Part shown: positions 1 through 8,020 of the stretch, piece by piece
Layout of the letters: each line of letters starts with the position of its first letter
How positions within the stretch are numbered: the first letter of the stretch is position 1
Origin: a bacterium
GTDB taxonomy: Bacteria; SZUA-79; Acidulodesulfobacterales; Acidulodesulfobacteraceae
Direction of reading: 5' to 3'
Assembly (NCBI GenBank): GCA_021809845.1
Contig: JAJZJW010000006.1
Location: 1-64,000 of the forward strand
DNA: 64,000 bases
Made by a program: the position numbers and the translations under genes
The notes under the pieces: model-generated
The model's database searches: none
What the model was told of the DNA's origin: nothing
Seen by the model: only the letters and a program-made list of their open reading frames with translations

Positions 1-76
1 TTTTGCCGTGATCTACGTGACCTATTGTGCCTATATTGACATGCGGCTTTGATCTGTCAAATTTTTCTTTGGACAT
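1..76 (-). CDS. tuf: Elongation factor Tu, N-terminal fragment (runs off left edge)
   Basis: The minus strand starting at the ATG at 76 encodes 25 residues beginning MSKEKFDRSKPHVNIG and ending GHVDHGK. This is the diagnostic EF-Tu N-terminus with the start of the P-loop GTP-binding motif (GHVDHGK). EF-Tu carries aminoacyl-tRNA to the ribosome as a GTP complex. A strong Shine-Dalgarno (AGGAGGA at 81-87) precedes the ATG. The gene continues beyond position 1. It lies directly downstream of four tRNA genes and is probably co-transcribed with them, as for E. coli tufB. Confidence 0.97.
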   Translation of the reverse strand, partial: MSKEKFDRSKPHVNIGTIGHVDHGK

Positions 77-142
77 CTAATCCTCCTGGAAAATAATCTG
101 AATTATATTTAAATTAATATATATATTGTCTATTAAATTCTT

Positions 143-217
143 TGGAGCCCATGATCGGGATTGAACCGATGGCCTCTTCCTTACCAAGGAAGTGCTCCAC
201 CACTGAGCTACATGGGC
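143..217 (-). tRNA. tRNA-Thr (anticodon GGT)
   Basis: Cloverleaf read on the minus strand: acceptor GCCCATG/CATGGGC, TTCAATC T-loop and a D-arm containing TAGCTCAGTGG. The anticodon loop TTGGTAA gives anticodon GGT (codons ACC/ACU). The discriminator T is followed by an encoded CCA at 143-145. It is the last tRNA before tuf, the position of thrT in E. coli. Confidence 0.96.
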
Positions 218-234
218 AGATAATATTATATAAA

Positions 235-310
<76 letters not shown>

Positions 311-367
311 CTATAGAATAAACAATTAAATTAATATTTGATTATCAAAATAAATTTTTTATTATTA

Positions 368-418
368 GCAAATGCTTTAGTTAGTCGCCCGGCTATCATT
401 TACAGTTCCAGCATTTGC
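368..418. repeat. Inverted repeat between tRNA-Tyr and tRNA-Gly
   Basis: The 9-base arm GCAAATGCT at 368-376 is exactly complementary to AGCATTTGC at 410-418, with a 33-base loop. It lies in the unusually long spacer (311-505) between tRNA-Gly and tRNA-Tyr. It could be a processing hairpin or weak attenuator in the tRNA-tuf transcript. No T-run follows on the minus strand, so a standard intrinsic terminator is not supported. Confidence 0.4.
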
Positions 419-505
419 ACTTCCGGTCATTTTCGCACTTCTTTAGTAATTTAGTAAGCCGCATTCCAAAAATAAATAATAAATATTCGCACTCAAAATT
501 ATAAC

Positions 506-591
506 TGGTGGAGAGGGGAGGATTCGAACCTCCGTAGACTTGCGCCGACAGATTTACAGTCTGTTCCCTTTAGCCGCTCGGGCACCTCTCC
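506..591 (-). tRNA. tRNA-Tyr (anticodon GTA)
   Basis: Class II tRNA on the minus strand with acceptor GGAGAGG/CCTCTCC, a long variable arm and TTCGAAT T-loop. The anticodon loop CTGTAAA gives GTA. Discriminator A is followed by an encoded CCA at 506-508. It occupies the tyrU position of the proteobacterial tRNA-tufB cluster. Confidence 0.96.
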
Positions 592-615
592 TGCTTTTGC
601 AATTATTAATTATTT

Positions 616-690
616 TGGAGCTGGCGATGGGAATCGAACCCGCAGCCTGCTGATTACAAATCAGCTGCTCTACCATTGAGCTACGCCAGC
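616..690 (-). tRNA. tRNA-Thr (anticodon TGT)
   Basis: Minus-strand cloverleaf with acceptor GCTGGCG/CGCCAGC, TTCGATT T-loop and TAGCTCAATGG D-arm. The anticodon loop TTTGTAA gives TGT (codon ACA). CCA is encoded at 616-618. It is the first gene of the Thr-Tyr-Gly-Thr-tuf series. Confidence 0.96.
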
Positions 691-814
691 CTTACCTTAA
701 AAAAAGCAGCTTATAAATTGGGTATAAACTTTTTTTTGTACAAAACTTTTTAGGTCAATTTTCAAAATATTTAAATAAATAATAAATTATTAATGAATTA
801 TTAATGAAATTTTA

Positions 815-844
815 ATAGTACCAAAAATATTATGATATTGTCAA
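815..844 (-). promoter_or_regulatory. Candidate sigma-70 promoter of the tRNA-tuf operon
   Basis: Minus strand: a perfect -35 TTGACA (844-839), 18-base spacer and -10 TACTAT (820-815). Predicted start is about 808, leaving a leader of roughly 118 bases before tRNA-Thr(TGT). It is the only consensus-like pair seen between tRNA-His and the tRNA-tuf series. Confidence 0.55.
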
Positions 845-942
845 TATATTTTTTTATTATATTGAGGAAATTTTAATATTCAAGCGTCATGCGTCATGCG
901 GTGCGGTGTAAGTAAAACCGATTGTAAATTATTTTTTATAAG

Positions 943-1019
943 TGGGGTGGATGACAGGGCTTGAACCTGCGACAACCGGAGTCACAATCCGGGACTCTAC
1001 CAACTGAGTTACATCCACC
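943..1019 (-). tRNA. tRNA-His (anticodon GTG)
   Basis: Minus-strand cloverleaf with acceptor GTGGATG/CATCCAC and an additional encoded G at position -1 (1019) facing discriminator C73, the hallmark of tRNA-His. The anticodon loop TTGTGAC gives GTG. CCA is encoded at 943-945. It stands 252 bp upstream of tRNA-Thr(TGT) and has its own promoter candidate. Confidence 0.96.
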
Positions 1020-1062
1020 ATATGATAAGGCATTTTTTTATATTTTAGAGTTGAGTAATACA

Positions 1063-1091
1063 ATTTTAATATTTATTGAAATTTAAGTCAA
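1063..1091 (-). promoter_or_regulatory. Candidate promoter of tRNA-His
   Basis: Minus strand: -35 TTGACT (1091-1086), 17-base spacer and -10 TAAAAT (1068-1063), each one base off consensus. Predicted start is near 1056, about 37 bases before the mature 5' end of tRNA-His. Confidence 0.55.
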
Positions 1092-1181
1092 TCTTTTAAA
1101 AAATATTGTTATTTAAAATTTAAAACACGTGAAATAGTTCGGTTTTAAAATTTAGCTAACATCATTTTAAAAAATATTCGT

Positions 1182-1619
1182 TCAAAAAAAACTGAAGCCG
1201 TCCAATCCGAGCGACTTGCCGGCGTCTGAAAACATAATTACAAATTCGCATATTATAAACGTCAGATTAATGCCAAGACTTGCCGGCGAAATCCAGTACA
1301 TAGCCAATAAATAATTTAAATTTAGGAAAATCCCAATGGCTGCAGCAGTGCGCGTTAAAAAGCCGACTGACAGCAAAAGTCCAGCAGCAAGCTCACCTAT
1401 AACGACCATTAAAGCAAACAAAAACGAATTCGGAATTACATAATTGTTTAAAAAGTCAGCATAAAATACCAGGGGATCGTGTCCTGCATAATAAACTATT
1501 TTGTCATGGAAGGAAGAAAAAAAATATGGGTCAAGTTTAAAATGAACCGCGTATAAAAAAAACAAGCCTATATAAATTCTGAGCACTCCTATCCATATAT
1601 TGCTATTTTTTACACTCAT
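1182..1619 (-). CDS. DoxX-family membrane protein
   Basis: A 145-residue protein with about four hydrophobic helices (roughly 8-27, 62-80, 84-105 and 115-133). The helix 2-3 region reads GELAAGLLLSVGFLTRTAA, the typical DoxX pattern of a GE...G.LL..G..TR loop. DoxX proteins are small integral membrane proteins. One subgroup forms thiosulfate:quinone oxidoreductase, but most have unsettled roles linked to redox stress, so no substrate is assigned. The start at 1619 has no clear Shine-Dalgarno. It lies downstream of the pentose-phosphate genes on the same strand but is separated from tkt by nearly 190 bp, so co-transcription is uncertain. Confidence 0.75.
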   Translation of the reverse strand: MSVKNSNIWIGVLRIYIGLFFLYAVHFKLDPYFFSSFHDKIVYYAGHDPLVFYADFLNNYVIPNSFLFALMVVIGELAAGLLLSVGFLTRTAAAIGIFLNLNYLLAMYWISPASLGINLTFIICEFVIMFSDAGKSLGLDGFSFF

Positions 1620-1736
1620 ATAAAATTTTAATTATTAATTGTAAAGTTATAAATTAAAATTAAAAATAAATAACTAACATGTTCAAAATAAATAAACAAC
1701 TGACTAATCAAAGGTATAACTAAGCATACCGCAGAT

Positions 1737-1783
1737 TTATAAAATTTCTTCAACCGTATTATACATATTTTCCAGAGTAGATT
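1737..1783 (-). pseudogene. Remnant of a second transketolase 3' end
   Basis: Just downstream of the intact tkt stop, the minus strand reads LENMYNTVEEIL followed by a stop. The intact tkt ends PENIYNAVKEIL followed by a stop. Nine of the last fourteen codons give the same residue and the DNA is nearly identical over about 38 bases (1736-1773 against 1808-1845). No open frame continues upstream: a stop codon occurs at 1782-1784. This looks like the decayed tail of a duplicated or replaced transketolase gene. Confidence 0.6.
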
Positions 1784-1808
1784 AGCATTTTAAAATAATC
1801 AATTCGGT

Positions 1809-3743
1809 TTATAAAATTTCTTTAACCGCATTATATATATTTTCGGGTGAAAGGCCTGCAATCCTGTATAAGTCAGCGGGTTTGCCGGAAGAAGAATAAA
1901 AAGCAGCGCCTAATTTTTTAAATTTTGTTTGAATATTATTTTCAGCGAGCAAGGAACCTATAGCGGTACCTATTCCTGTTTTTACGTTGTGGTCCTCAAT
2001 TGTAATTATCAAACCGGTCTTAGCTGCTGTTTTCAAGTCTTCAATGTCTACATCCGAAGGGCATGACAGATTTAAAAGCATTGGTTTTATTCCGTCTTTC
2101 TGAAGCATTTTCGCTCCTTCGATAGCATGTACCGTCATATTGCCCGCAGAGATGATACAGAGGTCACCGCCGTCTATTATTTTATCCATTTTACCATATT
2201 TAAATTCATAATTACTTCCAAATGCGGGAGCATTCTTATCGTTTAAAATAACCGGTATGATTGAACGTCCCATTATAACGGCAAAATTACCTTCATGCGA
2301 AGCTATGTATCTTATAGCCCTGTCGGTTTGATTTGGGTCGGCAGGCAATATTACTTTAAATCCAAATGTAGAATTTAACAGACCAAAATAATCGATGCAC
2401 TGATGCGTTTTTCCGTCTTCGCCTACGTCTATACCGCTGTGCGTACAGACTACTTTAAGGTTTGTATGATTTATATCATTTAATCTTTGCTGATTGTAAA
2501 CTTCATCGATACCGAATACGCCAAAATCTGCGAAGAATGACATAATGCCGGCAGTTGATATTGCGCCGGATATCGTAGCAGTGTTATGTTCTTCTATGCC
2601 GGATTCAAAAAAATTCTCAGGAAACAGCGACTTGAAACTTCCGGTTTTGACCGAACCCTCAAGGTCGCAATCAAAAACTGCAATAGGCAATCTTTGCACT
2701 CCTGTTTCTTCCTTATATTTCTTTGCAATATCTGCCAATGCATTACCAAAAGCAGAACGGTTATCTACATTTTTTTCTCTGGTATAAGTAATCGTACTTT
2801 GCGCGTTTTGAAGCAAAATATAATTATTTTTGCGCATAACCAATGGTTTAATTGAAAATTCCTGTTTTCTTCTGCCGATATATTCGGCTAAATTATCCGG
2901 TTCAGCAAGTTCTCTCAGAGCTTTTCTGCAGTCTTCTTCGTTCAAAGTAGAACCGTGAAATTTAGCATTATTTTCCATAAAAGAAACACCTTTTCCCATT
3001 ACCGTATTTGCAATAATCGCGACGGGAGCATCAATTGAATGTGCTTTTTTAACTGCTCTGTATATGTCATTAAAATTGTGACCGTCAATTTCAAACGTAT
3101 AAAATCCGTCAGCTTCAAAATTTTGTTTTATATTATCTGGCATAACGTCTGATATTTTTCCGCCTATTTGCAAGCCGTTATGGTCAACTATTACTGTCAG
3201 ATTATTTATTTTATATTTAACGGCGAATCTGCGGGCTTCCGATATCTGCCCTTTTGTTTGTTCCCCATCGCCCATAATGCAGTAAATATGATTATTATAG
3301 CCGTGCAGTCTGGATGCAAGCGCAAATCCGCAGGCGGCGGAAAGACCCTGCCCAAGATTTCCGGTATCCCATTCCACGCCCGGAACACATTTTTCAATAT
3401 GCCCTTCAAAAGGCGACCCCGCATATCTAAACCATGCGATAGCATCATCCACATCAAAAAAGCCGTAGTTTCCCAAGGCCGAATAAACCCCGGGTGATGT
3501 ATGTCCGTGGCTTACAAGAATAATATCTCTGTCTTCTTTAAACGGGTCTTCGTTAAAAACAAAGCCGCAGCCGTATAAAACAGAATAAATGTCAATAGAG
3601 GACATGGAACCCCCCGGGTGACCGGAGGATGCAACAGTGGTCATTTTTAATATATCGCCTCTGCATTTTTTAGCAAAATTTTTTAAGAATAATATTTCTT
3701 CGTTAGATAATCCGTCTGCGTCAAATCCTTTTTTAAATTCCAT
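1809..3743 (-). CDS. tkt: Transketolase
   Basis: A 644-residue full-length transketolase transferring two-carbon units between pentose-phosphate sugars using thiamine diphosphate. Visible motifs: SGHPGGS at about 40-46, the ThDP-binding GDG at 158-160 with the downstream N (VDHNG), and GIEEHN at 382-387, which carries the catalytic Glu of the pyrimidine domain. The C-terminal domain runs to NIYNAVKEIL. An in-frame codon at 3779 lies upstream, but a GGGAGGGGG Shine-Dalgarno at 3752-3760 fits the ATG at 3743. The gene follows tal by 28 bp, so they are very likely one operon. A degraded copy of its 3' end lies just downstream. Confidence 0.95.
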   Translation of the reverse strand: MEFKKGFDADGLSNEEILFLKNFAKKCRGDILKMTTVASSGHPGGSMSSIDIYSVLYGCGFVFNEDPFKEDRDIILVSHGHTSPGVYSALGNYGFFDVDDAIAWFRYAGSPFEGHIEKCVPGVEWDTGNLGQGLSAACGFALASRLHGYNNHIYCIMGDGEQTKGQISEARRFAVKYKINNLTVIVDHNGLQIGGKISDVMPDNIKQNFEADGFYTFEIDGHNFNDIYRAVKKAHSIDAPVAIIANTVMGKGVSFMENNAKFHGSTLNEEDCRKALRELAEPDNLAEYIGRRKQEFSIKPLVMRKNNYILLQNAQSTITYTREKNVDNRSAFGNALADIAKKYKEETGVQRLPIAVFDCDLEGSVKTGSFKSLFPENFFESGIEEHNTATISGAISTAGIMSFFADFGVFGIDEVYNQQRLNDINHTNLKVVCTHSGIDVGEDGKTHQCIDYFGLLNSTFGFKVILPADPNQTDRAIRYIASHEGNFAVIMGRSIIPVILNDKNAPAFGSNYEFKYGKMDKIIDGGDLCIISAGNMTVHAIEGAKMLQKDGIKPMLLNLSCPSDVDIEDLKTAAKTGLIITIEDHNVKTGIGTAIGSLLAENNIQTKFKKLGAAFYSSSGKPADLYRIAGLSPENIYNAVKEIL

Positions 3744-3771
3744 TTTTGTTTCCCCCTCCCGATAATAAAAA

Positions 3772-4911
3772 TCAAACATTTTTAATTGAATCTAAAAGTT
3801 TATTATATGATTCTTCAAATGATTTAACACCTTCTTTCTGTAAAATTTCTCCTGCGTGCTCAGTATCAATACCTATTTTTTTTAGTTCATCTAAAATATT
3901 TACAGAACCGGCAATATCAAGCTCAGCCGTATCAGGTCTAATATTTCCGTTCTCCGCAATGCTTTCTATAGTCTGTTCGGGCAGTGTATTTACAGTATTT
4001 TTTGCAACTAAAGGTTCTACATATTTTAAATCATAATAATCCGGATTTTTCGTGCTGGTACTAGCCCACAAAGGTCTTTGAATATTGGCGCCCATAGATT
4101 CTAATTTTTTAAATCTTTCTGCGCTAAATATATCAAGAAATTTATTATATATAATCTTTGCATTGGCAACCGCAGCTAAACCTTTTAAGGAACTTATACT
4201 GTTTTTGACATCCCCGGCGGCTTTATTAAGCATATTGTCCAATAGTGTGTCTACCATCGTATCAAGCCTGCTTATAAAAACACTGGCTACACTATGAATT
4301 TTAGTTATATCTAAACCATTTTTATGCGCCATTTCCAAGCCTTCCATATAAGCATCGGCAACATTTATGTAGTGTGTTACGGAAAACATCAGCGTAACAT
4401 TTACATTAATTCCTTTGCCGATAATTCGCGTTATAGCCGATAAACCTTCTTTTGTAGCAGGGATTTTAATCAACAGGTTCGGTTCGTTTATTGAATGAAA
4501 AATACGAGCTGCCTCTTTAATTGAGGTTTCCGTGTCTGCTGCAATATCCGGCGGAACTTCTATGCTGACAAAGCCGTCTTTACCGCCCGTTTTTTTATAA
4601 ATAGGATAAAGTATTTTAGCGGCATCTTTTATATCTCTCTGAGTAATGGCGTCATATACTTCAAAAGTGCTAAGACCTTGGGACGACATTTTTCTTATTG
4701 TGTCCGGATAATTGCATTTGCCGGAATCAATTGCCTTTTCAAATATTGAGGGATTTGAGGTAATTCCTGTAATTATATTATTATCAACCAATAATTTTAG
4801 TTCGCCTGAACCTATCATACATCTGGATATATTATCTAACCATGGACTTTGTCCGCATCCAATAAGCTCTTCAAATTTTTTTTTGTTAGATATTAATAAA
4901 TCTACGTTCAT
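3772..4911 (-). CDS. tal: Transaldolase, long form
   Basis: A 379-residue transaldolase catalysing dihydroxyacetone transfer between sedoheptulose-7-P and glyceraldehyde-3-P. The N-terminus GQSPWLDNISR, TGITSNPSIFEKAI and the length match the long actinobacterial/cyanobacterial-type Tal rather than the ~215-residue short form. The Schiff-base lysine is in IKIPAT (K149). The ATG at 4911 is preferred over the in-frame ATG at 4929 because a GGAGGA Shine-Dalgarno overlaps the latter and is correctly spaced for 4911. It lies upstream of tkt in the same operon and supplies the non-oxidative pentose-phosphate partner. Confidence 0.94.
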   Translation of the reverse strand: MNVDLLISNKKKFEELIGCGQSPWLDNISRCMIGSGELKLLVDNNIITGITSNPSIFEKAIDSGKCNYPDTIRKMSSQGLSTFEVYDAITQRDIKDAAKILYPIYKKTGGKDGFVSIEVPPDIAADTETSIKEAARIFHSINEPNLLIKIPATKEGLSAITRIIGKGINVNVTLMFSVTHYINVADAYMEGLEMAHKNGLDITKIHSVASVFISRLDTMVDTLLDNMLNKAAGDVKNSISSLKGLAAVANAKIIYNKFLDIFSAERFKKLESMGANIQRPLWASTSTKNPDYYDLKYVEPLVAKNTVNTLPEQTIESIAENGNIRPDTAELDIAGSVNILDELKKIGIDTEHAGEILQKEGVKSFEESYNKLLDSIKNV

Positions 4912-4964
4912 AAGAGCGGTCCTCCGCATTAAAATTAATCTTATTTTTTAATTATAATAAAAAT

Positions 4965-5333
4965 TTAATTTTTAAAAAAAAGCCATTGATTCTCGCCTGC
5001 CTTTGCGAACTTCAGCAGGGTATATTCACCGGTAATTTTTTTTCCTTTAAAATATAAAATATATTTGCTGTTGTCTTTCTTTAATAAATCATAAGTTCCT
5101 TTGTCCCATATCTTTACTGTTCCGGCTCCATAATTGCCTTGCGGTATTGCGCCTTCAAAATCTGCATATTCAAGAGGATGGTCTGCAACTTTTATCGCAA
5201 GATGCTTTATGCCTCTGGACAAAGGTGGCTCTTTCGGTAATGCGAATGAAATCAGAACATTATCATCTTCAAATCTTAAATCCCAGTGCAGATGACTTGC
5301 ATGATGTTCATGTATAACAAAAATTTTATCCAT
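4965..5333 (-). CDS. Stand-alone LigD-type 3'-phosphoesterase
   Basis: A 122-residue protein matching only the phosphoesterase domain of DNA ligase D. Metal and phosphate ligands are visible in HEHHASHLHWDLRFE (H8, H14, D18, R20) and in IPQGNYGAGTVKIWDKG. In LigD this domain trims 3'-ribonucleotides and 3'-phosphates from DNA ends during non-homologous end joining. No ligase, polymerase or Ku gene is nearby. Stand-alone versions occur in many bacteria and archaea and may act in general 3'-end repair. It sits between zwf and tal, 53 bp upstream of tal. Confidence 0.88.
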   Translation of the reverse strand: MDKIFVIHEHHASHLHWDLRFEDDNVLISFALPKEPPLSRGIKHLAIKVADHPLEYADFEGAIPQGNYGAGTVKIWDKGTYDLLKKDNSKYILYFKGKKITGEYTLLKFAKAGENQWLFFKN

Positions 5334-5462
5334 TAATTAACTAATTAATTGTATTGTATTATATTATTGAACGAAGCTGCAAAATTATATTTTAGAAACT
5401 GCAAAATTTAGAACAGACTTAGTTATATTTAACTATTTTTCAGATATTTTTTAATAAAATTA

Positions 5463-5480
5463 CATACATTATATTGTATG
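5463..5480. repeat. Small inverted repeat in the zwf-phosphoesterase gap
   Basis: CATACA (5463-5468) and TGTATG (5475-5480) form a 6-bp stem around a six-base AT loop. It lies in the 234-bp gap downstream of zwf. It is too weak and lacks the T-run needed for a confident terminator call. The rest of the gap is AT-rich with no gene. Confidence 0.25.
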
Positions 5481-5567
5481 CCATAATGCAGCATTTTCTG
5501 AATTTTTTAGGGCTCCAATATCACGAAGAATCAATTTTTATATTGCAATTATTTAAATTATTTATAT

Positions 5568-7073
5568 TTATATTTCATCATGCCAAGCTCTTCCGTCTTT
5601 ATTAATTAATTCATCCGCTTCCTTAGGTCCCCATGAACCGGATTCGTAATTTGGAAACATCGGCGCAGGCAAACTTTTCCAGCCATTGACAATATCCCCG
5701 ATTAATTTCCACGAAATAAGCATATTATCCGTTCTGTAAAATAATGTTTTGTCTCCTTCCATTATATCATACAGCAATCTTTCATACGCTTCAGGCGGGC
5801 TGCCTTTAAATGAAGATTTATAAAAAAAGGAAAGTTCCACAGGTTCTATTTCCATTTTAAACCCCGGCGTTTTTGCTCCTATTTTTAGCTCTATACCTTC
5901 ATTTGGCTGAATGGTTATCGTGATAATATTCTGCTCAATATTTTCAACGGAATTTTTACCAAAAAGGCTATGCGGTAATTTTTTTAGATAAATCGCAATT
6001 TCTGTTTTATGTTCTTTTATTCTTTTTCCTGACCTTATATAAAATGGAACACCTGCCCATCTGTAATTGTCTATATAGAGCTTCAGAGCAACGAATGTAT
6101 CGGTGTCCGAATCAACCGGAATGCCTTTTTCTTCTCTATAGCTTAGCGCTTCTTCGTTATCGTCTATCATACCTCTATCATACTGACCGCGCACGACATT
6201 ATTTTTAACATCGTTTACCGTCAATCTTCTCACGCTCTTAAGTAATTTAGCTTTTTCATTACTTAAATCATCTGCATCAAACAGGGCAGGCGGTTCAATA
6301 GCAACTAAAGACAACAGCTGCATCATGTGATTTTGCATCATGTCTCTTATTATGCCGGCATTATCAAAATAGCCTGCGCGCGAACCGACACCTATAGATT
6401 CTAATGCGGAAATCTGGATATGGTCAATATATTTATTGTTCCAAAACGGTTCAAATATTGCGTTTGCAAACCGAAAAGCCAGTATATTCTGTACGGTTTC
6501 TTTTCCAAGATAATGGTCTATTCTGTAAACCTGCCGTTCGCAGAATGCAGATAAAATTTTACTGTTTAATTCATTTGCGCTTTCGTAATCGCTGCCGAAA
6601 GGCTTTTCTATAACTATTCTGGAAAAGCCGTCTTTTTGTTCATTGTTTGAAGCCAGACCCGAATTATTTAAACCTGTGACAACATCCTGATAAACACTTG
6701 GCGGGGTTGAAAGATAAAATATTAAGTTTTTTTGCATGCCGTATTCTTTGGACTTCTCTTCGATAAATGTCTTCAGTACTCCATAACTTTTAATATCGCT
6801 ATAGCTCGTGGCAAGATAATTTATATGTTTAGAAAAATCGTTAAAATGTTTAGCATCCACGGGTTTTTTTCTGCAATATATATTCATAGAGTCATAAATT
6901 GTTTTTCTAAATTTCTCGTCGTCCATTTTAGTTCTTGCAAAACCGGTAATAAAAAAATTATCCGGCAAAAAACCCTCGTCCCATAGATTATATAAAGCGG
7001 GAAAAATTTTAACATGCGCCAAATCCCCGCTTGCGCCAAATATTATAATGCCGCACGGCTCAAGTCCTTTCAT
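5568..7073 (-). CDS. zwf: Glucose-6-phosphate 1-dehydrogenase
   Basis: A 501-residue enzyme, the usual family length, oxidising glucose-6-P to 6-phosphogluconolactone with NAD(P)+. Motifs: dinucleotide-binding GASGDLA at 13-19, EKPFG at 156-160 and the catalytic signature RIDHYLGKE at 184-192, followed by the conserved FRFANAIFEPFWN. Upstream of the start is AGCGAGGA, a moderate Shine-Dalgarno. It groups with gnd, tal and tkt as the oxidative pentose-phosphate entry enzyme. The 6-phosphogluconolactonase gene is not seen here. Three AT-rich palindromes lie in its upstream region (7133-7214). Confidence 0.96.
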   Translation of the reverse strand: MKGLEPCGIIIFGASGDLAHVKIFPALYNLWDEGFLPDNFFITGFARTKMDDEKFRKTIYDSMNIYCRKKPVDAKHFNDFSKHINYLATSYSDIKSYGVLKTFIEEKSKEYGMQKNLIFYLSTPPSVYQDVVTGLNNSGLASNNEQKDGFSRIVIEKPFGSDYESANELNSKILSAFCERQVYRIDHYLGKETVQNILAFRFANAIFEPFWNNKYIDHIQISALESIGVGSRAGYFDNAGIIRDMMQNHMMQLLSLVAIEPPALFDADDLSNEKAKLLKSVRRLTVNDVKNNVVRGQYDRGMIDDNEEALSYREEKGIPVDSDTDTFVALKLYIDNYRWAGVPFYIRSGKRIKEHKTEIAIYLKKLPHSLFGKNSVENIEQNIITITIQPNEGIELKIGAKTPGFKMEIEPVELSFFYKSSFKGSPPEAYERLLYDIMEGDKTLFYRTDNMLISWKLIGDIVNGWKSLPAPMFPNYESGSWGPKEADELINKDGRAWHDEI

Positions 7074-7132
7074 ATTTGCATTCCTCGCTTATTCATCGTT
7101 TATTATATATTGATATTTTCAAGAGTTGCAAG

Positions 7133-7156
7133 ATTATTATAATTTATTATAATAAT
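7133..7156. repeat. Palindrome 1 upstream of zwf
   Basis: ATTATTATAA (7133-7142) and TTATAATAAT (7147-7156) are exact inverted arms around TTTA. It is the closest of three palindromes to the zwf start codon. It could be an operator or an AT-rich hairpin. Confidence 0.4.
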
Positions 7157-7172
7157 AATTATTAATTGCTCA

Positions 7173-7196
7173 TTATTAACTTATATAAGTTAATAA
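7173..7196. promoter_or_regulatory. Perfect 24-bp palindrome upstream of zwf (candidate operator)
   Basis: The half-site TTATTAACTTA (7173-7183) is repeated inverted as TAAGTTAATAA (7186-7196) around a central TA. A perfect dyad of this length in the gap between the cyclase-family gene and zwf fits a dimeric regulator site. It could also be a hairpin ending transcription from the upstream gene. Function is inferred only. Confidence 0.4.
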
Positions 7197-7202
7197 CAAT
7201 TT

Positions 7203-7214
7203 GGTTAATTAACC
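7203..7214. repeat. Palindrome GGTTAATTAACC upstream of zwf
   Basis: A perfect 12-bp palindrome located 6 bp beyond the 24-bp dyad. Together with it and the arm pair at 7133-7156 it forms a row of three dyads within 82 bp. Confidence 0.35.
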
Positions 7215-7250
7215 GGTACTTACTAATTTAACTTTTTTATTTTAATGATT

Positions 7251-7874
7251 TCATTTTTCTAATATAACCCTTGCAGGTGCACCGTCAGAATCTTTTATTT
7301 TGACGGGAAGCGCTATGAGTTTACAACTCCCGGGCGTAACGTGTTCAAGATAGAGACTTTCAATTATGATAATCCCTGCGCCAAGCAAAACCCTGTGGGT
7401 TTCATGCCCTTTACCGTAACCCTCTACCGAGAGATAATCTACCCCCACGAGTATTACGCCTTTATCAACCAAATACTGAGCGGCGTCATTGGCAATGTAC
7501 ACATAATCCTCATGAAAATTTTTATCGAGCGATATAATTTTAGAATTTTTTGTTTTAAATAATATCCTGCCGCCGCTGTTAATATTTTGCGTTTTAAGAA
7601 AATCTTCCGTTATAGCTCCATATGTTTCAGGGACTTCTATAACAAGACATTCTCCTATTAAACTTTCCAATTTTAATTTATCTATTCCAATCCCCTCTTC
7701 ATAAAAATGATGCGGGGCATCTATATGCGTTCCGGTATGGGTTCCAAAAGAAAGATGCGTATTATTGGCAGTATCGCCTTTTTTAATACTTGAAAATTGT
7801 TTTATAATAACTTCAGGGTCATTCGGCCAATGAACCATCCCATCTTCAACCGTTAAACTTACATCAATATACAT
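7251..7874 (-). CDS. Cyclase-family / kynurenine-formamidase-like metal hydrolase
   Basis: A 207-residue member of the cyclase (KynB-like) family. The hallmark metal-binding sequence HTGTHIDAPHHF spans 46-57, preceded by the typical N-terminal pattern ISLTVEDGMVHWP. The C-terminal part has the family's IESLYLEHVTPG and LPVKI strand. Characterised relatives are Mn/Zn-dependent amide or ester hydrolases such as N-formylkynurenine formamidase. No tryptophan-degradation genes are nearby, so the substrate is unknown. The gene lies between gnd and zwf on the same strand with gaps of about 146 and 177 bp, so it may be transcribed separately. Confidence 0.82.
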   Translation of the reverse strand: MYIDVSLTVEDGMVHWPNDPEVIIKQFSSIKKGDTANNTHLSFGTHTGTHIDAPHHFYEEGIGIDKLKLESLIGECLVIEVPETYGAITEDFLKTQNINSGGRILFKTKNSKIISLDKNFHEDYVYIANDAAQYLVDKGVILVGVDYLSVEGYGKGHETHRVLLGAGIIIIESLYLEHVTPGSCKLIALPVKIKDSDGAPARVILEK

Positions 7875-8020
7875 AATATGTTTACCCTAATAATTTTAAA
7901 TAAGATCTGCAATTCGGCTATATATAATTATATATAATATATAATAAATATAAATAACTGGTCTAAGGCAAATAAAATAAATTAGCAACTATATTTATTT
8001 ATATATTTTGATGATATATT

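Noticed and set aside
368-418. Inverted repeat as intrinsic terminator in the tRNA-tuf operon
   Set aside because: The loop is long (33 bases) and no T-run follows on the minus strand; kept only as a repeat.
2545-3497. Several plus-strand open frames inside tkt
   Set aside because: They are antisense shadows of a highly conserved transketolase, with no recognisable protein motifs or Shine-Dalgarno sites.
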